Notes: generated from the sequence alone by a model not told the origin. A DNA stretch of 33,692 nt from Paenibacillus barengoltzii NBRC 101215 (GCF_004000745.1 NZ_BILV01000067.1:1-33692), one strand, 5' to 3'; counted from the first letter of the stretch, positions 8,704-19,105 are shown. A program made the numbers and translations.

Positions 8704-8762
8704 AATACACCGATAGGGGTTACGTCCCCGATTGGGAGGACGCAACCCCTGGTGTGGCAGTG
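8697..8762 (-). terminator. Strong hairpin directly after prs
   Basis: Minus strand, 6 bases after the prs stop: CACTGCCACACCAGGGGTTG pairs with the region ending CGGTGTATTGGCAGTG, and an inner GCGTCC/GGACGT pairing extends the stem. There is no T run after it, so it may stabilise the 3' end or act as part of the repeat region rather than as a classic terminator. Confidence 0.55.
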
Positions 8763-8768
8763 ACCATT

Positions 8769-9722
8769 TTATTCGATCTCGAACAGCTTGCTGATCGACA
8801 GCTCCTCGTGCACGCGAATAATCGCTTCGCCCATCAGCGGAGCGACAGACAGCACTTTGAGCTTGCTTGTCGGATTCGGATGTGTGATCGGGATCGTATC
8901 GGTCACGATCACTTCCTTCAGCGGAGAGTTTTCCAGACGTTCCATCGCCGGACCGGACAAGACAGGGTGCGTACAGCAAGCGTACACTTCTTCTACCCCG
9001 CCTTCCTTGAGCGCGTTGGCACCAAGGACAATCGTACCGGCGGTATCGATGATGTCGTCGACGAGAATCGCAGTTTTCCCTTCGATGTTCCCGATAATGT
9101 TCATGACTTCGCTGACATTCGGTTCTGGACGGCGCTTGTCGATGATCGCCAGCGGAGCGTTCAGGAAATCCGCCAGCTTACGGGCACGTACCACCCCGCC
9201 ATGGTCAGGCGAGACGACAACCGGATTCGCGATATGCTTGGAACGGAAATACTGGGCCAAGATCGGCACGCCTAGCATATGATCCACCGGGATATCGAAG
9301 AAGCCTTGGATCTGCATCGCATGAAGGTCCATCGTAATGACCCGATGTGCGCCGGCTTTCTCGATCAGATTGGCAACCAGCTTCGCCGTGATCGGATCGC
9401 GCGAACGGGCTTTCCGGTCTTGGCGGGCGTAACCGTAATACGGGATAACGACATTAATGCTCTTGGCCGAAGCTCTTTTCAAAGCATCCACCATCACGAG
9501 GAGCTCCATCAAGTTATCGTTGACAGGTGCGCAAGTCGATTGCACCACATAGACGTGGCAGCCCCGAACGCTTTCGGACAGCTTGACCTGTATTTCGCCG
9601 TCACTAAAGCTCGTCGTCTCCGATTCGCCCATCGGAATGCCGATATAGTCGGCGATTTGATGAGCCAATTTCGGATTGGAGTTACAGGTGAATATCTTTA
9701 ATTTAGAATCACAATAAGTCAT
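8769..9722 (-). CDS. prs: Ribose-phosphate pyrophosphokinase (PRPP synthetase)
   Basis: The protein has 317 residues, the class I length. Key motifs are [16 protein letters not shown], the flexible-loop sequence [20 protein letters not shown], the [16 protein letters not shown] segment and the PRPP-binding [13 protein letters not shown]. It makes PRPP from ribose 5-phosphate and ATP for purine, pyrimidine, His, Trp and NAD synthesis. The ribosome binding site GGAGGG precedes the ATG. It follows glmU closely, as in B. subtilis. Confidence 0.98.
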   Translation of the reverse strand: MTYCDSKLKIFTCNSNPKLAHQIADYIGIPMGESETTSFSDGEIQVKLSESVRGCHVYVVQSTCAPVNDNLMELLVMVDALKRASAKSINVVIPYYGYARQDRKARSRDPITAKLVANLIEKAGAHRVITMDLHAMQIQGFFDIPVDHMLGVPILAQYFRSKHIANPVVVSPDHGGVVRARKLADFLNAPLAIIDKRRPEPNVSEVMNIIGNIEGKTAILVDDIIDTAGTIVLGANALKEGGVEEVYACCTHPVLSGPAMERLENSPLKEVIVTDTIPITHPNPTSKLKVLSVAPLMGEAIIRVHEELSISKLFEIE

Positions 9723-9834
9723 AAAATTAAAACCCTCCGTGCTGTGTAGATAGCGTCAGGGAGTCTCTTAAACAACCCGCCTTCACAGCTACCCCGTCTA
9801 TTCAAATGGTCACTGCAGATCACTGCATTTGAAA

Positions 9835-11235
9835 TTAAGATTGTCGCTGTCTTTCCTTCTTCGCTTTCGCCCGGGCACGAATCTTCTCGGCATAGCCGGG
9901 TTTATTCTCCTGCCGGGTTCTGGCAATAGCAAGATCATTGTCCGGAACCGATTGCGTAATCGTGGATCCGGCAACGACATAAGCGCCTTTGCCCACCTTC
10001 ACCGGAGCGATCAAGTTGACGTTACTGCCAACAAAAGCATCGTCCTCAATCTCCGTAATGGACTTATTATAACCATCATAGTTCACTGTTATCGCGCCGC
10101 AGCCAATATTCACGTTCTTACCAACCTTCGCATCGCCGATATAGCTGAGGTGCGAGACTTTGGAGCCTTCATCGAGGGTTGCATTTTTGATTTCAACAAA
10201 ATCGCCAACCTTCACATGTGCTCCGAGCTTCGCCCCTGGACGCAAATAAGCGAAAGGACCAACTGTCGTCTCCTGGCCGACTTCCGCCTGGCTCAGCACC
10301 GACTGTTTCACCTTCGCGCCGTTTTGGATCACGCTATCTTCGATTTCTGCAGCCGGCCCAATCACGCAATCTTCGCCGATGGACGTTTTCCCGGATAGAA
10401 CGGTACCTGGATAAATTACGGTATCCGCTCCAATGGTAACATCGGCCCCGATGTACGTAGAAGCTGGATCAATCACCGTTACGCCGTTCAACATATGGCC
10501 CCGCACGATGCGTTCCCGCATGACGGCTTCAGCTTCCGCCAAGGCCACCCGGTCATTGACGCCAATCGATTCGCGAACGTCTGCTACCGCATAACCTTCG
10601 ACAATTTCGTTCGCCTGCACCAAAATGCCGATCACGTCGGTAAGATAATACTCCTGTTGCGCGTTGTTGTTCGTTACTTTCTCCAGTGCAGCAAACAATT
10701 TGGCATTATCAAAGCAATAAGTGCCTGTGTTAATTTCCTGCACGGCGGCTTCCTCCGGCGAGCAGTCCTTCTGTTCAACAATCCGTTCAACCGTTCCGTT
10801 AGCGCCGCGGATCACTCGGCCGTAACCATACGGTTGTTCCATTACCGCTGTAAGTACGGTTGCTGCCGCTCCCTTACGTTGATGAAGTTCGAAAAGAGCT
10901 TCCAGTGTTTCCGCCGTAACCAAAGGGGTATCGCCACAAATAACCAGTGTGACTCCTTCTTCTCCCGCCAATAATGGCCCGGCCTGCTTGACGGCATGTC
11001 CGGTTCCCAGCTGTTGCTCCTGCAACACGTATTCCGCCGATGAACCCAAATAGGATTTTACAGCTTCAGCTCCATGGCCAACAACGACGATGCTGCGTTC
11101 GCAACCTGCTTCTTGAACCGCATTTAGTACATGCCCAACCATCGGTTTGCCGCAAACGGGGTGAAGCACCTTATAGAGCTTGGACTTCATCCGTTTCCCT
11201 TGGCCTGCGGCAAGAACGATCGCTAATCTCTTCAA
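9835..11235 (-). CDS. glmU: Bifunctional GlmU: GlcN-1-P acetyltransferase / UDP-GlcNAc pyrophosphorylase
   Basis: The start is TTG at 11235 behind AAGGAGG, giving 466 residues. The N-terminal uridylyltransferase domain carries [20 protein letters not shown], and [16 protein letters not shown]. The C-terminal left-handed beta-helix domain shows hexapeptide repeats ([19 protein letters not shown]), and [20 protein letters not shown] and [11 protein letters not shown] of the acetyltransferase site. It makes UDP-GlcNAc for peptidoglycan and teichoic acid. The gene lies between spoVG (with terminator) and prs. An in-frame ATG 46 codons upstream lies beyond the spoVG terminator and lacks a ribosome binding site, so it was not used. 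Confidence 0.97.
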   Translation of the reverse strand: MKRLAIVLAAGQGKRMKSKLYKVLHPVCGKPMVGHVLNAVQEAGCERSIVVVGHGAEAVKSYLGSSAEYVLQEQQLGTGHAVKQAGPLLAGEEGVTLVICGDTPLVTAETLEALFELHQRKGAAATVLTAVMEQPYGYGRVIRGANGTVERIVEQKDCSPEEAAVQEINTGTYCFDNAKLFAALEKVTNNNAQQEYYLTDVIGILVQANEIVEGYAVADVRESIGVNDRVALAEAEAVMRERIVRGHMLNGVTVIDPASTYIGADVTIGADTVIYPGTVLSGKTSIGEDCVIGPAAEIEDSVIQNGAKVKQSVLSQAEVGQETTVGPFAYLRPGAKLGAHVKVGDFVEIKNATLDEGSKVSHLSYIGDAKVGKNVNIGCGAITVNYDGYNKSITEIEDDAFVGSNVNLIAPVKVGKGAYVVAGSTITQSVPDNDLAIARTRQENKPGYAEKIRARAKAKKERQRQS

Positions 11236-11322
11236 GTCCCCGGCCTCCTTCTTATTTTTAAAAAAAGAAGTATTTCTCTCTCTCTCATTAAAACTCATTA
11301 CTGAATATATCTCATTTAGGGC

Positions 11323-11360
11323 AAAAAGAAAAGGGAGCCATGCGGACATGGCTCCCTTTT
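11323..11360 (-). terminator. Rho-independent terminator after spoVG
   Basis: Minus strand: AAAAGGGAGCCATG, a 4-base loop, CATGGCTCCCTTTT, then CTTTTTG. The stem is a perfect 14 base pairs. Confidence 0.95.
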
Positions 11361-11400
11361 CCTCGAACCCCAATTGATCGATAAATCAAATAAATGCGAC

Positions 11401-11691
<291 letters not shown>

Positions 11692-11725
11692 TCACCACCT
11701 TTTTCCATCAGAGACTTGGTGTATT

Positions 11726-11750
11726 ATTCCACACAGCAAACCGAAATCCT
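11726..11750 (-). promoter_or_regulatory. Sigma-H promoter for spoVG
   Basis: Minus strand: AGGATTT (11750-11744), a 13-base spacer, GGAAT (11730-11726). This is the sigma-H pattern (RNAGGAWWW / RNNGAAT) and resembles the B. subtilis spoVG promoter as I remember it. The region upstream to 11830 is strongly A/T-rich with A and T tracts, a typical AbrB-type or UP-element setting. Confidence 0.85.
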
Positions 11751-11861
11751 TTTTTTTTGATCAACAAAATGGCCTAAAATCACGATTTTTTTTGATAAAA
11801 CGGGGTTTTCGACATGTTTCGTCGAGAATTCTTACAATTTGAGGAGATATCGACATAGTTC

Positions 11862-12698
11862 TTATTGTTCAAATTTCGAAAAATAATTCCCAGGTTCTAC
11901 TGAAATCTCCTTCTCCTTGGGATCTACCGCCCGAAGTGTAGCCAGGGAAACGTAATCATGTAGCAGACGCTGTTCGCTGGCAACTTCGCCCGATTCAACC
12001 AGAACCCCAACTCCTGCAACCTCTGCGTTAAACTCGGCCAACAGGTCAACCATCCCTTGGATCGTGCCCCCCGCCTTCATAAAGTCATCGACGATCAAGA
12101 CGCGAGAGTGTTCCTTCAATGCCCGGCGCGACAGCGTCATCGTATGCAGGCTCTTGTGGGAGCCCGATACGTAATTGATGCTAACGGCGGATCCTTCCGT
12201 CACCTGATGGTCGCGACGAACCAGGACGACGGGCAGATTCAGTTCCGCTCCCGTTGCATAAGCGAGAGGGATCCCCTTCGTTTCCACGGTCATGATGCAG
12301 TCGATCTCCAAATCGCCGAATACGGTTGCAAACAACTTGCCCGCTTCATTCATCAACGCCGGTTGTCCCAAAAGATCCGACATATACAAATATCCGCCCG
12401 GTAAAATTCGGTCTGGCTGCGCCAGCTTCTCACAGAGGTGCTGGATAAAAGCGTTCGCTTGCTCCCGTCCGACCCGGGGAATATATTTCACGCCGCCGGC
12501 CGCCCCGGCAAGCGTCAGCAATTCCCCCATGCCTTCGCCTTCAAACACTTCTTTAATAATCCCCAGATCCTCGCTGATGGACGACTTGGCCGCCCCATAC
12601 CGTTGCGCAAAGGTAGTCAGCGGGATTAAATGGTGTGGTCTAGACAACAGATAATGGGTCATCTCCACCAAACGAGCGCTTCTTTTTAATTTCTTCAC
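11862..12698 (-). CDS. purR: Purine operon repressor PurR
   Basis: A GTG start at 12698 follows GAGGGG and gives 278 residues (B. subtilis has 285). The N-terminal winged-helix domain (RSARLVEMTHYLLSRPHHLI) is followed by a phosphoribosyltransferase-type domain with the PRPP motif RVLIVDDFMKAGGT. In B. subtilis it represses purine genes, and PRPP binding relieves repression. A sigma-A promoter (12735-12763) lies just upstream. An alternative ATG 22 codons upstream falls within the promoter region and is rejected. Confidence 0.97.
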   Translation of the reverse strand: MKKLKRSARLVEMTHYLLSRPHHLIPLTTFAQRYGAAKSSISEDLGIIKEVFEGEGMGELLTLAGAAGGVKYIPRVGREQANAFIQHLCEKLAQPDRILPGGYLYMSDLLGQPALMNEAGKLFATVFGDLEIDCIMTVETKGIPLAYATGAELNLPVVLVRRDHQVTEGSAVSINYVSGSHKSLHTMTLSRRALKEHSRVLIVDDFMKAGGTIQGMVDLLAEFNAEVAGVGVLVESGEVASEQRLLHDYVSLATLRAVDPKEKEISVEPGNYFSKFEQ

Positions 12699-12734
12699 GA
12701 AGTACCCCTCGCTAAATCCGAATATTTTAATGAA

Positions 12735-12763
12735 ACTATAACACTTTTGTACGGATTTGTCCA
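12735..12763 (-). promoter_or_regulatory. Sigma-A promoter for purR
   Basis: Minus strand: TGGACA (12763-12758), 17-base spacer, TATAGT (12740-12735). It lies about 40 bases before the GTG. Confidence 0.65.
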
Positions 12764-12812
12764 AGCCTTGGAACGAGGAAGGAGTACCCGGCTTCAGTTC
12801 CGCAGCCGAGCT

Positions 12813-13667
12813 TCAAGTCAACAACCGTACGGCGTAAACCTCTTTGCAGAACCCGCGCAATCCGTTATAGATGCGGGACACCTTCGATTCTTTCGAGACG
12901 AGCCCAAATACCGTAGGTCCGCTGCCCGACATTAACACGCCGTCCGCGCCAAGACGCAGCATTGCCTCTTTCAGTTGCGCTACCTCTGGATGAAGCTCCA
13001 GCGTCACCTGCTCCAGCACGTTACCGAGCGCTTGGCATACCTCCGTGAATGAGCGTCTCTCCAGCGCCTCTCGCATCCGGATTGCCGATGGATGATCGGT
13101 AATTTGCTCCGCCTGCAGGCGCCCATACACCTCGGCCGTCGACACGTTGATCGGTGGCTTCGCTAACACCACCCAGCATTGCGGCGGATTCGCCAGCGGC
13201 GTCAACACTTCGCCTCGCCCTGTCGCCAGCGCCGTCCCGCCCGTCACGCAAAACGGCACATCTGAACCCAGCTCCGCCCCCAGCTCCTTGAGCTCCTCTT
13301 CGGGAATGCCAAGCTCCCATAAACGGTTTAAGCCCCGCAGCGTCGCCGCAGCATCGCTGCTTCCGCCGGCAAGGCCGGCAGCGACCGGTATTTTCTTATC
13401 GAGGTGGATATAAACCCCGCTCCGCACATTGTAGCGTTCCTTGATCAGCTTCGCCGCTTGAAACGCCAAGTTCTTCTCATCCAGCGGAATATATCCGGCC
13501 TGGCTCGAAATAATGATTGTATCCCGCGGAAGAGCGCTCATTTCCAAACGGTCCGCCAGATCCACCATCGTCATGATCATCTCGACCTCATGGTATCCGT
13601 CGGGACGTTTATGTAACACGTCGAGCATTAAGTTAATTTTGGCCGGTGCTTTTTCGTAAATTTTCAT
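12813..13667 (-). CDS. ispE: 4-diphosphocytidyl-2-C-methyl-D-erythritol kinase
   Basis: The start is the ATG at 13667 behind GAGGTGGGG, giving 284 residues. The N-terminus [20 protein letters not shown] is the classic IspE start, and the GHMP-kinase ATP loop reads [31 protein letters not shown] is the third GHMP motif. The enzyme phosphorylates CDP-methylerythritol in the MEP isoprenoid pathway. The gene lies between sspF and purR as in B. subtilis. Confidence 0.97.
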   Translation of the reverse strand: MKIYEKAPAKINLMLDVLHKRPDGYHEVEMIMTMVDLADRLEMSALPRDTIIISSQAGYIPLDEKNLAFQAAKLIKERYNVRSGVYIHLDKKIPVAAGLAGGSSDAAATLRGLNRLWELGIPEEELKELGAELGSDVPFCVTGGTALATGRGEVLTPLANPPQCWVVLAKPPINVSTAEVYGRLQAEQITDHPSAIRMREALERRSFTEVCQALGNVLEQVTLELHPEVAQLKEAMLRLGADGVLMSGSGPTVFGLVSKESKVSRIYNGLRGFCKEVYAVRLLT

Positions 13668-13809
13668 GCCGCTTCCCCACCTCAGCAATTCCGTGGAATA
13701 TCCGCATCCATCCGGTCTTATTAGCACATTCTTTTATTCTAAAAAAACGTTGCCTCCACGTCTATGTATGAAAGACATTTTTTTCTCCCTCTATCTTACT
13801 TCATCCAAC

Positions 13810-13844
13810 GAAAAAAACGAAGCTCCCTGAAAGGGACGCTTCGC
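13810..13844 (-). terminator. Rho-independent terminator after sspF
   Basis: Minus strand: CGAAGCGTCCCT pairs with AGGGAGCTTCG around a short TTC loop, then a run of seven T. Confidence 0.95.
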
Positions 13845-13855
13845 TGTGGCAGAGG

Positions 13856-14035
13856 TTATTGCTGTTTCGCGGCTGCCTTCTCGGCAAGCTCAATCGCCCG
13901 CTTCACCATATTGCCCGCATCTTTGGCCTTGATGCCGCCCCAGCCCTCCTGCTGGACGGTATCGTAAAATCCCAGATCCTTCGCTAATTCGACCTTCAAG
14001 TTCTCCGACATCACGCTGCGTCTTCTTCGCGACAT
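13856..14035 (-). CDS. sspF: Small acid-soluble spore protein, alpha/beta type, SspF family
   Basis: The protein has 59 residues from the ATG at 14035, behind AAGGAGGAGA. The N-terminus is basic ([13 protein letters not shown]), then [20 protein letters not shown] and [15 protein letters not shown] match SspF. These proteins coat and protect forespore DNA. The sequence between the strong ribosome binding site and the terminator forms a single-gene unit. A sigma-F/G-like promoter lies 45-70 bases upstream. Longer in-frame starts exist but would run through the promoter. Confidence 0.95.
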   Translation of the reverse strand: MSRRRRSVMSENLKVELAKDLGFYDTVQQEGWGGIKAKDAGNMVKRAIELAEKAAAKQQ

Positions 14036-14077
14036 GGTCAGTCTCCTCCTTTTGGCCATGGAAATAGGAACGATGGT

Positions 14078-14107
14078 TAGTATACGCGAGCACCGATGCG
14101 AGCATAC
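14078..14107 (-). promoter_or_regulatory. Sigma-G/sigma-F-type promoter for sspF
   Basis: Minus strand: GTATG (14107-14103), 18-base spacer, TATACTA (14084-14078). It fits GHATR / CATNHTA with one mismatch. SASP genes are normally sigma-G-dependent. Confidence 0.6.
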
Positions 14108-14169
14108 ACCGAGATTTTGTCCATCTAAAGTGAACACCGGCAACCTTGGTGGATGAACCCATTACCCGT

Positions 14170-14213
14170 AAAAAAAAGAAAAAAACGGTCTCACCCGAAG
14201 GCGAGAACCGTTT
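14170..14213 (-). terminator. Rho-independent terminator after veg
   Basis: Minus strand: ACGGTTCTCGCC, TTC loop, GGGTGAGACCGT, then a long T-rich run. Confidence 0.95.
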
Positions 14214-14232
14214 GCGGTTTGATTCATGATGT

Positions 14233-14508
14233 TCACGGTTTAATATACGAAATCCGCATCCCGTCGTTGTCGTCATAAACCATAACTTCAACGGATTCGG
14301 TCAGTATATCGGCATAACTGTAAGACACACGCTTAAAGGTTTGCTGCTCTTGATCCAGCTTCACAATGAAGACCGAAGGATAGGTCTCCTCCAATACTCC
14401 AGTGCGTTCGACGGTCTTCCGGCGACCACCGTTTGCCCGGAGCATAATTTTCTGTCCAACGTGGGCGTCGAGACTATGCTTTATTTCCGACAGCGCATTT
14501 TTAGCCAT
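14233..14508 (-). CDS. veg: Veg protein
   Basis: The start is the ATG at 14508 behind AAGGTGG, giving 91 residues. The sequence [20 protein letters not shown], followed by [20 protein letters not shown] and [10 protein letters not shown], matches B. subtilis Veg (86 residues). Veg is abundant in vegetative cells and has been linked to biofilm control in B. subtilis; its molecular role is not settled. Two very strong promoters lie directly upstream, as in B. subtilis. Confidence 0.95.
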   Translation of the reverse strand: MAKNALSEIKHSLDAHVGQKIMLRANGGRRKTVERTGVLEETYPSVFIVKLDQEQQTFKRVSYSYADILTESVEVMVYDDNDGMRISYIKP

Positions 14509-14536
14509 TGCCTGTGACCACCTTCTTTCTTTGTCC

Positions 14537-14565
14537 ATTATACAGGAAAGTCACAAACTTGTCAA
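14537..14565 (-). promoter_or_regulatory. Perfect-consensus sigma-A promoter, veg proximal
   Basis: Minus strand: TTGACA (14565-14560), exactly 17 bases, TATAAT (14542-14537). Both hexamers are perfect. It lies about 30 bases before the veg ATG. Confidence 0.92.
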
Positions 14566-14578
14566 ATCGAAATAAATA

Positions 14579-14608
14579 ATTATATCAGCAGCAAAAAAGA
14601 TGTGTCAA
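14579..14608 (-). promoter_or_regulatory. Second perfect-hexamer sigma-A promoter, veg distal
   Basis: Minus strand: TTGACA (14608-14603), 18 bases, TATAAT (14584-14579). It is 42 bases upstream of the proximal promoter, so two consensus promoters are in tandem. Confidence 0.88.
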
Positions 14609-14660
14609 CGATTATTTTTCGACATTTTCTTTTTACCTGATGGCTAAAGAGCCAGGTACT

Positions 14661-14707
14661 AAAAAATAACCGGAAGGTCCTGGGGCACTAGCCTCAGTTC
14701 CTTCCGG
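14661..14707 (-). terminator. Rho-independent terminator after yabG
   Basis: Minus strand: CCGGAAGG pairs with CCTTCCGG around a loop of about 22 bases, followed by TTATTTTTT. It sits between yabG and the veg promoters. Confidence 0.85.
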
Positions 14708-14715
14708 CAACCCTT

Positions 14716-15618
14716 TCACATGGACGGCACCACTTTCAGCGTCGACAAGTCCTTCAGTTTGGGCAACCCGATTCGGTAACTGCCACGAGTCTCGATCCCG
14801 CCAACCCCCTGGGCGCCGCTGATCGTATGATTCAGCACGTCAGTAATCTGGATCGTATCCCGAATCGAGGTGAGCGACGCTTTAGCGGCGATATACACCG
14901 GATCCAGCGCATGGATCAGCACCCGGCCGGGCGAACTAGCAAAATTAGCCCCCGCCTGCAGCAGCGCCTCAAAATGCGACTGGCAAGCGCCGGCCACAAT
15001 CGTTAACGTATCGAAATTCCGTTCGTATTGCCGAGCCATTTGAATGGCCTCCACAAAATACTTGGAATTTTTATAGCTGGTCAAATTATAAAGATCGCTG
15101 GTGGGGCGCGATTTTAACACGCCGTCATGACCCGTGATCACGACGATATCCGGCTTGACCACAGGCAACAGACGGTACAGCGCATTTGCCATTTGCGATT
15201 CCGTGACATAATAGCCTTGAACCGGGACGCGCAGCTTCTGATACAGGCTTAGGCTCTTTTGTAAATAGCGTTCGTCCCCATCTAAATGCAGGACCTTCCC
15301 TGGGACCTCAAAATAGGCCGTCTCTCCTTGCCCATACAGATCCCGTCCAATCACCATTCGATTGCGTTCTGCCAATTCCTTGCGGTCTTGCGTTAACCGC
15401 TTCAGCGATTCCGTCGCCTTAATGCGGGCCCGCTGCGTCGTCTCTCCTGGGGAAGCCGGGTCTACCCTGACCAAATCGGTTAAGGGCGCATCCGCCAGCA
15501 GCCGGAATTCCGTTCCTTTAATAATCGCTTCACTCCGCACAATCTGTTCGATTCGGAACGTAACATCTCCACCGTATGATTTGCGGACGACCAAGTCTCC
15601 CAAATTCGCCAAATCCAT
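14716..15618 (-). CDS. yabG: Sporulation-specific protease YabG
   Basis: The protein has about 300 residues (B. subtilis YabG: 290). LGDLVVRKSYGGDVTFRI, then FEVPGKVLHLDGDERYL, VVITGHDGVLKS, AGACQSHFEALLQAGANFAS and GGIETRGSYRIGLP match the family. The Cys/His in AGACQSHF are candidates for the active site. In B. subtilis, YabG is made in the mother cell under sigma-K and processes spore coat proteins. The start is ambiguous: the ATG at 15618 and a GTG at 15621 both touch the GAGGTG sequence, so the true start could lie slightly downstream. It lies between rsmA and veg, as expected. Confidence 0.93.
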   Translation of the reverse strand: MDLANLGDLVVRKSYGGDVTFRIEQIVRSEAIIKGTEFRLLADAPLTDLVRVDPASPGETTQRARIKATESLKRLTQDRKELAERNRMVIGRDLYGQGETAYFEVPGKVLHLDGDERYLQKSLSLYQKLRVPVQGYYVTESQMANALYRLLPVVKPDIVVITGHDGVLKSRPTSDLYNLTSYKNSKYFVEAIQMARQYERNFDTLTIVAGACQSHFEALLQAGANFASSPGRVLIHALDPVYIAAKASLTSIRDTIQITDVLNHTISGAQGVGGIETRGSYRIGLPKLKDLSTLKVVPSM

Positions 15619-15656
15619 CACCTCTATCCCATCGTATGGGCGATAAGAGGGAATGG

Positions 15657-17104
<1,448 letters not shown>

Positions 17105-17148
17105 GAATTTGTCTTCCTTCCTGTTCTTGCTTGTCTCCACCAGAATAA

Positions 17149-17180
17149 CAAAAAGAAGAGGATCATTACATCCTCTTCTA
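17149..17180 (-). terminator. Rho-independent terminator after yabE
   Basis: Minus strand: AGAAGAGGAT, 6-base loop, ATCCTCTTCT, then TTTTG. It lies 70 bases after the yabE stop and about 45 bases before rnmV. Confidence 0.92.
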
Positions 17181-17252
17181 ATCCACTGTCTTATTCATCA
17201 TCCTAATACTATCTCATTCCCTCCGCATTGTAAAACGAAAGAGAACGAGACC

Positions 17253-18389
17253 TTAGTTCAATTCCGGCTTCGTCGGACCGATCACGTAGACGGTGCGGCC
17301 CTTCTTACGGCCGAATTTCTTCGCATCCTTCAGACTATCAAAATACACATCCATCTTATGGCCATCGATGGCCCCGCCGGTATCCTCTGCCTTACGGAAG
17401 CCGATTCCTTCGATGTATACCCACCAACCAAGCGGAACGACGTCTTTATCCACCGCAATCGTTCTGCCTTCTGTCACGCGGGTACCCGAAGCCGTGCGGG
17501 TGCCAATCCCGTCTTCTTCCGCCGAATACGCGGTTAACGTAACATTTTTCAAGACTTTTTTATATTTGAATGAGACGCCACCTTTAGTCGTCGTTCCGCT
17601 GATGTTCACCGTATTTCCCTTACGGCTGATGCTGGCCGACAGAACCTCGGTAGGTTTCTTCGTACCGACTGCGATCACCTTCGGCTGAGCTTCTTTGGAG
17701 ACCTCTTTGCCGAGCCAACGCTTCGCCACGAATTTTCCGTCTTCGTAAGTTTTCTCAATGTTGTGAATGACCAGACCTTCGGAACCTTCCTGGATCACTT
17801 TCGTGGTGCCTTTCAGCAGCTTGTCGTCCGACGTTTTGACCACGCTAAAGGGCACGGCCTCCTTCGTCTGCACCGTTTGCTTGCTGACCCGAACGACCTT
17901 CACATTCAGGTTCTCGGTAACTTTACTGTCCAATGTCGGAGTCACCTTGTCGTCTTCACCCAAAGTGATGCCGAGCTCGGACAATACGCCCTCGACTTTG
18001 CTTTGCGTCGTGAAGTGGACTTTCGTATTGCCGTCCGCGGTCACACTGACCGGCTTCGCGCGTACTATGACAATGCGGTCACCGTTCTTCAGCGAGCTTT
18101 CCAGCGGGAGGGATACTGAATCCTTCGCACTGAGCTTAATCGATTGTTCCTCCAGCAGATGAGCTACACTGGATTGGGTTGTCTCCACTGACTGGACATT
18201 CCCGTCCACGATCAGGGATACTTCCTTCTGTGCCTGGCTATACAGCCAGATTAGGATGATGATGATTCCCGCGATGGCCAGAACGCCGACGAGCGCTATC
18301 TGACGTAAATTCTCATGCTTCCATCGCATTGCGTAAGACATGCTGGATGAGCGTGATTCATGGGTCTCCTCTTTGCGGAAAATGCCCAT
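17253..18389 (-). CDS. yabE: YabE-like cell-wall protein with DUF348, G5 and 3D domains
   Basis: The protein has 378 residues and starts behind GAAGGAGG. A basic N-terminus is followed by one membrane segment at about 31-50. Two DUF348 (ubiquitin-like) repeats cover about 55-155, a G5 domain about 165-240, and a C-terminal 3D domain about 280-372, with the three Asp residues D336, D342 and D347 in EDTGGAIDGHKMDVYF. This architecture is that of Rpf/Sps-like muralytic proteins, with a double-psi beta-barrel like that of MltA lytic transglycosylases. It is predicted to cut or remodel peptidoglycan outside the membrane. The gene has a 5' leader of about 700 bases with a c-di-AMP riboswitch and a terminator, so expression is probably off when c-di-AMP is high. 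Confidence 0.93.
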   Translation of the reverse strand: MGIFRKEETHESRSSSMSYAMRWKHENLRQIALVGVLAIAGIIIILIWLYSQAQKEVSLIVDGNVQSVETTQSSVAHLLEEQSIKLSAKDSVSLPLESSLKNGDRIVIVRAKPVSVTADGNTKVHFTTQSKVEGVLSELGITLGEDDKVTPTLDSKVTENLNVKVVRVSKQTVQTKEAVPFSVVKTSDDKLLKGTTKVIQEGSEGLVIHNIEKTYEDGKFVAKRWLGKEVSKEAQPKVIAVGTKKPTEVLSASISRKGNTVNISGTTTKGGVSFKYKKVLKNVTLTAYSAEEDGIGTRTASGTRVTEGRTIAVDKDVVPLGWWVYIEGIGFRKAEDTGGAIDGHKMDVYFDSLKDAKKFGRKKGRTVYVIGPTKPELN

Positions 18390-18482
18390 TTCTTCCGTCC
18401 TCCTTCATAGTCCCGCCGTCTAGGTCGATGCATGATAACGATTGACGCGACTACAGTTACTTTTTACAAAACGCCTAAGGTA

Positions 18483-18647
18483 GTCAAAAAGTCATCTTTT
18501 GATCACGAAGCAGGTCAAGAAGTGAATTCGGCATCGAATCTTGAATTCAGCCGGGCCTTCCGTTGCTCACGTACTCCCATGTACGCTGCGCTACTCAGTC
18601 CCTAGCTTCATCCAACCTTCTCGGTGCTGAAAACCTGACTTTTTGAA
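18483..18647 (-). repeat. Dispersed repeat, copy A (165 bases, in the yabE leader)
   Basis: Read on the minus strand it shares long blocks with the plus strand at 26709-26949: GTAGCGCAG.CGTAC, GGGAGTACGTGAGCAAC, CCCGGC and GTTCAAGATTCGA-like blocks, and CGTGATCAAAAG near the end. The ends are inverted repeats: TCAAAAAGTCAGGTTTT at one end and the complement of AAAAGATGACTTTTTGA at the other. It lies between the riboswitch terminator and the yabE start. Confidence 0.85.
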
Positions 18648-18754
18648 CACTGATCTTAAATTTAATCCTAAGCGTTTTGCATCCTTGACCAGTCTCTCCT
18701 GCTTGTCGTCACCTCCTGTTTTCCAACAGTATGACGACCCTATTACTTTTATTC

Positions 18755-18806
18755 AAAACAAAAGAAGCCGGGAGAAAGAGTTAGAGGAACTCCTTCGTGG
18801 CTTCTT
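18755..18806 (-). terminator. Intrinsic terminator of the c-di-AMP riboswitch
   Basis: Minus strand: AAGAAGCC, a loop with partial GGAG/CTCC pairing, GGCTTCTT, then TTGTTTTG. It starts about 40 bases after the 3' end of the aptamer and lies upstream of yabE, so it is the likely expression platform. Confidence 0.8.
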
Positions 18807-18848
18807 GAATGTCTTGGGTGTAATAGCTGCACGAGTGACCTCTCTTAT

Positions 18849-19040
18849 TCGCTTACGAGGTTAGCTGTCGGGTTCGGGCGAAAGAGAGCCGCCCTTTCTC
18901 AGTACATTCGCTCATGGCGCAATGACCTTGAATTCACCCCATAGACCCTGGAAAGAAATCAAATACGAACGCGATTAGGCTGCCGCCAACCTGCAATTCG
19001 TATTGGTTCCCCCGTTCTCCGTCATAAGGAGATTCAGCGA
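18849..19040 (-). ncRNA. c-di-AMP riboswitch (ydaO-yuaA class)
   Basis: Minus strand, 192 bases. The conserved blocks of this class appear in order: ACGGGGGAACC near the 5' end, GGGGTGAAT in the middle, and at the 3' end CCCGAACCCGACAGC followed by TAACCTCGTAAGCG. P1 can form from TCGCT (19040-19036) and AGCGA (18853-18849). The terminator at 18755-18806 and a promoter at 19106-19135 frame it. In this class c-di-AMP binding usually turns the downstream gene off. No other gene stands between it and yabE. Confidence 0.93.
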
Positions 19041-19105
19041 GACTGGTTCATGGAACCAAGCATCGTATGGTTCAGTCCAAAACGAACCGAATCGATACTG
19101 AAAAG

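Larger units (their letters stand above)
8105..8768. other. Gene-free pth-prs interval rich in inverted repeats
   Basis: No convincing coding frame is present. The interval holds, in order, a cluster of four short stem-loop units (8189-8381), a stretch of about 130 bases with a small CACTCGATCGGTG palindrome, a long imperfect palindrome (8516-8703), and a strong hairpin just after the prs stop (8697-8762). The general stress gene ctc, expected here from B. subtilis, is missing. Confidence 0.8.

Noticed and set aside
8304..8710. Several short frames in the pth-prs gap, both strands
   Set aside because: They run through the palindrome and stem-loop arrays, lack ribosome binding sites and resemble no protein.
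9803..9836. TTCAAATG...CATTTGAA inverted repeat after glmU as a terminator
   Set aside because: The stem is A/T-rich, overlaps the glmU stop and no T run follows; glmU and prs are expected to be co-transcribed.
18483..18647. Insertion sequence
   Set aside because: No transposase frame and no clear target-site duplication; called only as a repeat.
18643..18864. 73-residue plus-strand frame
   Set aside because: Lies over the riboswitch terminator and the 3' end of the aptamer on the other strand.
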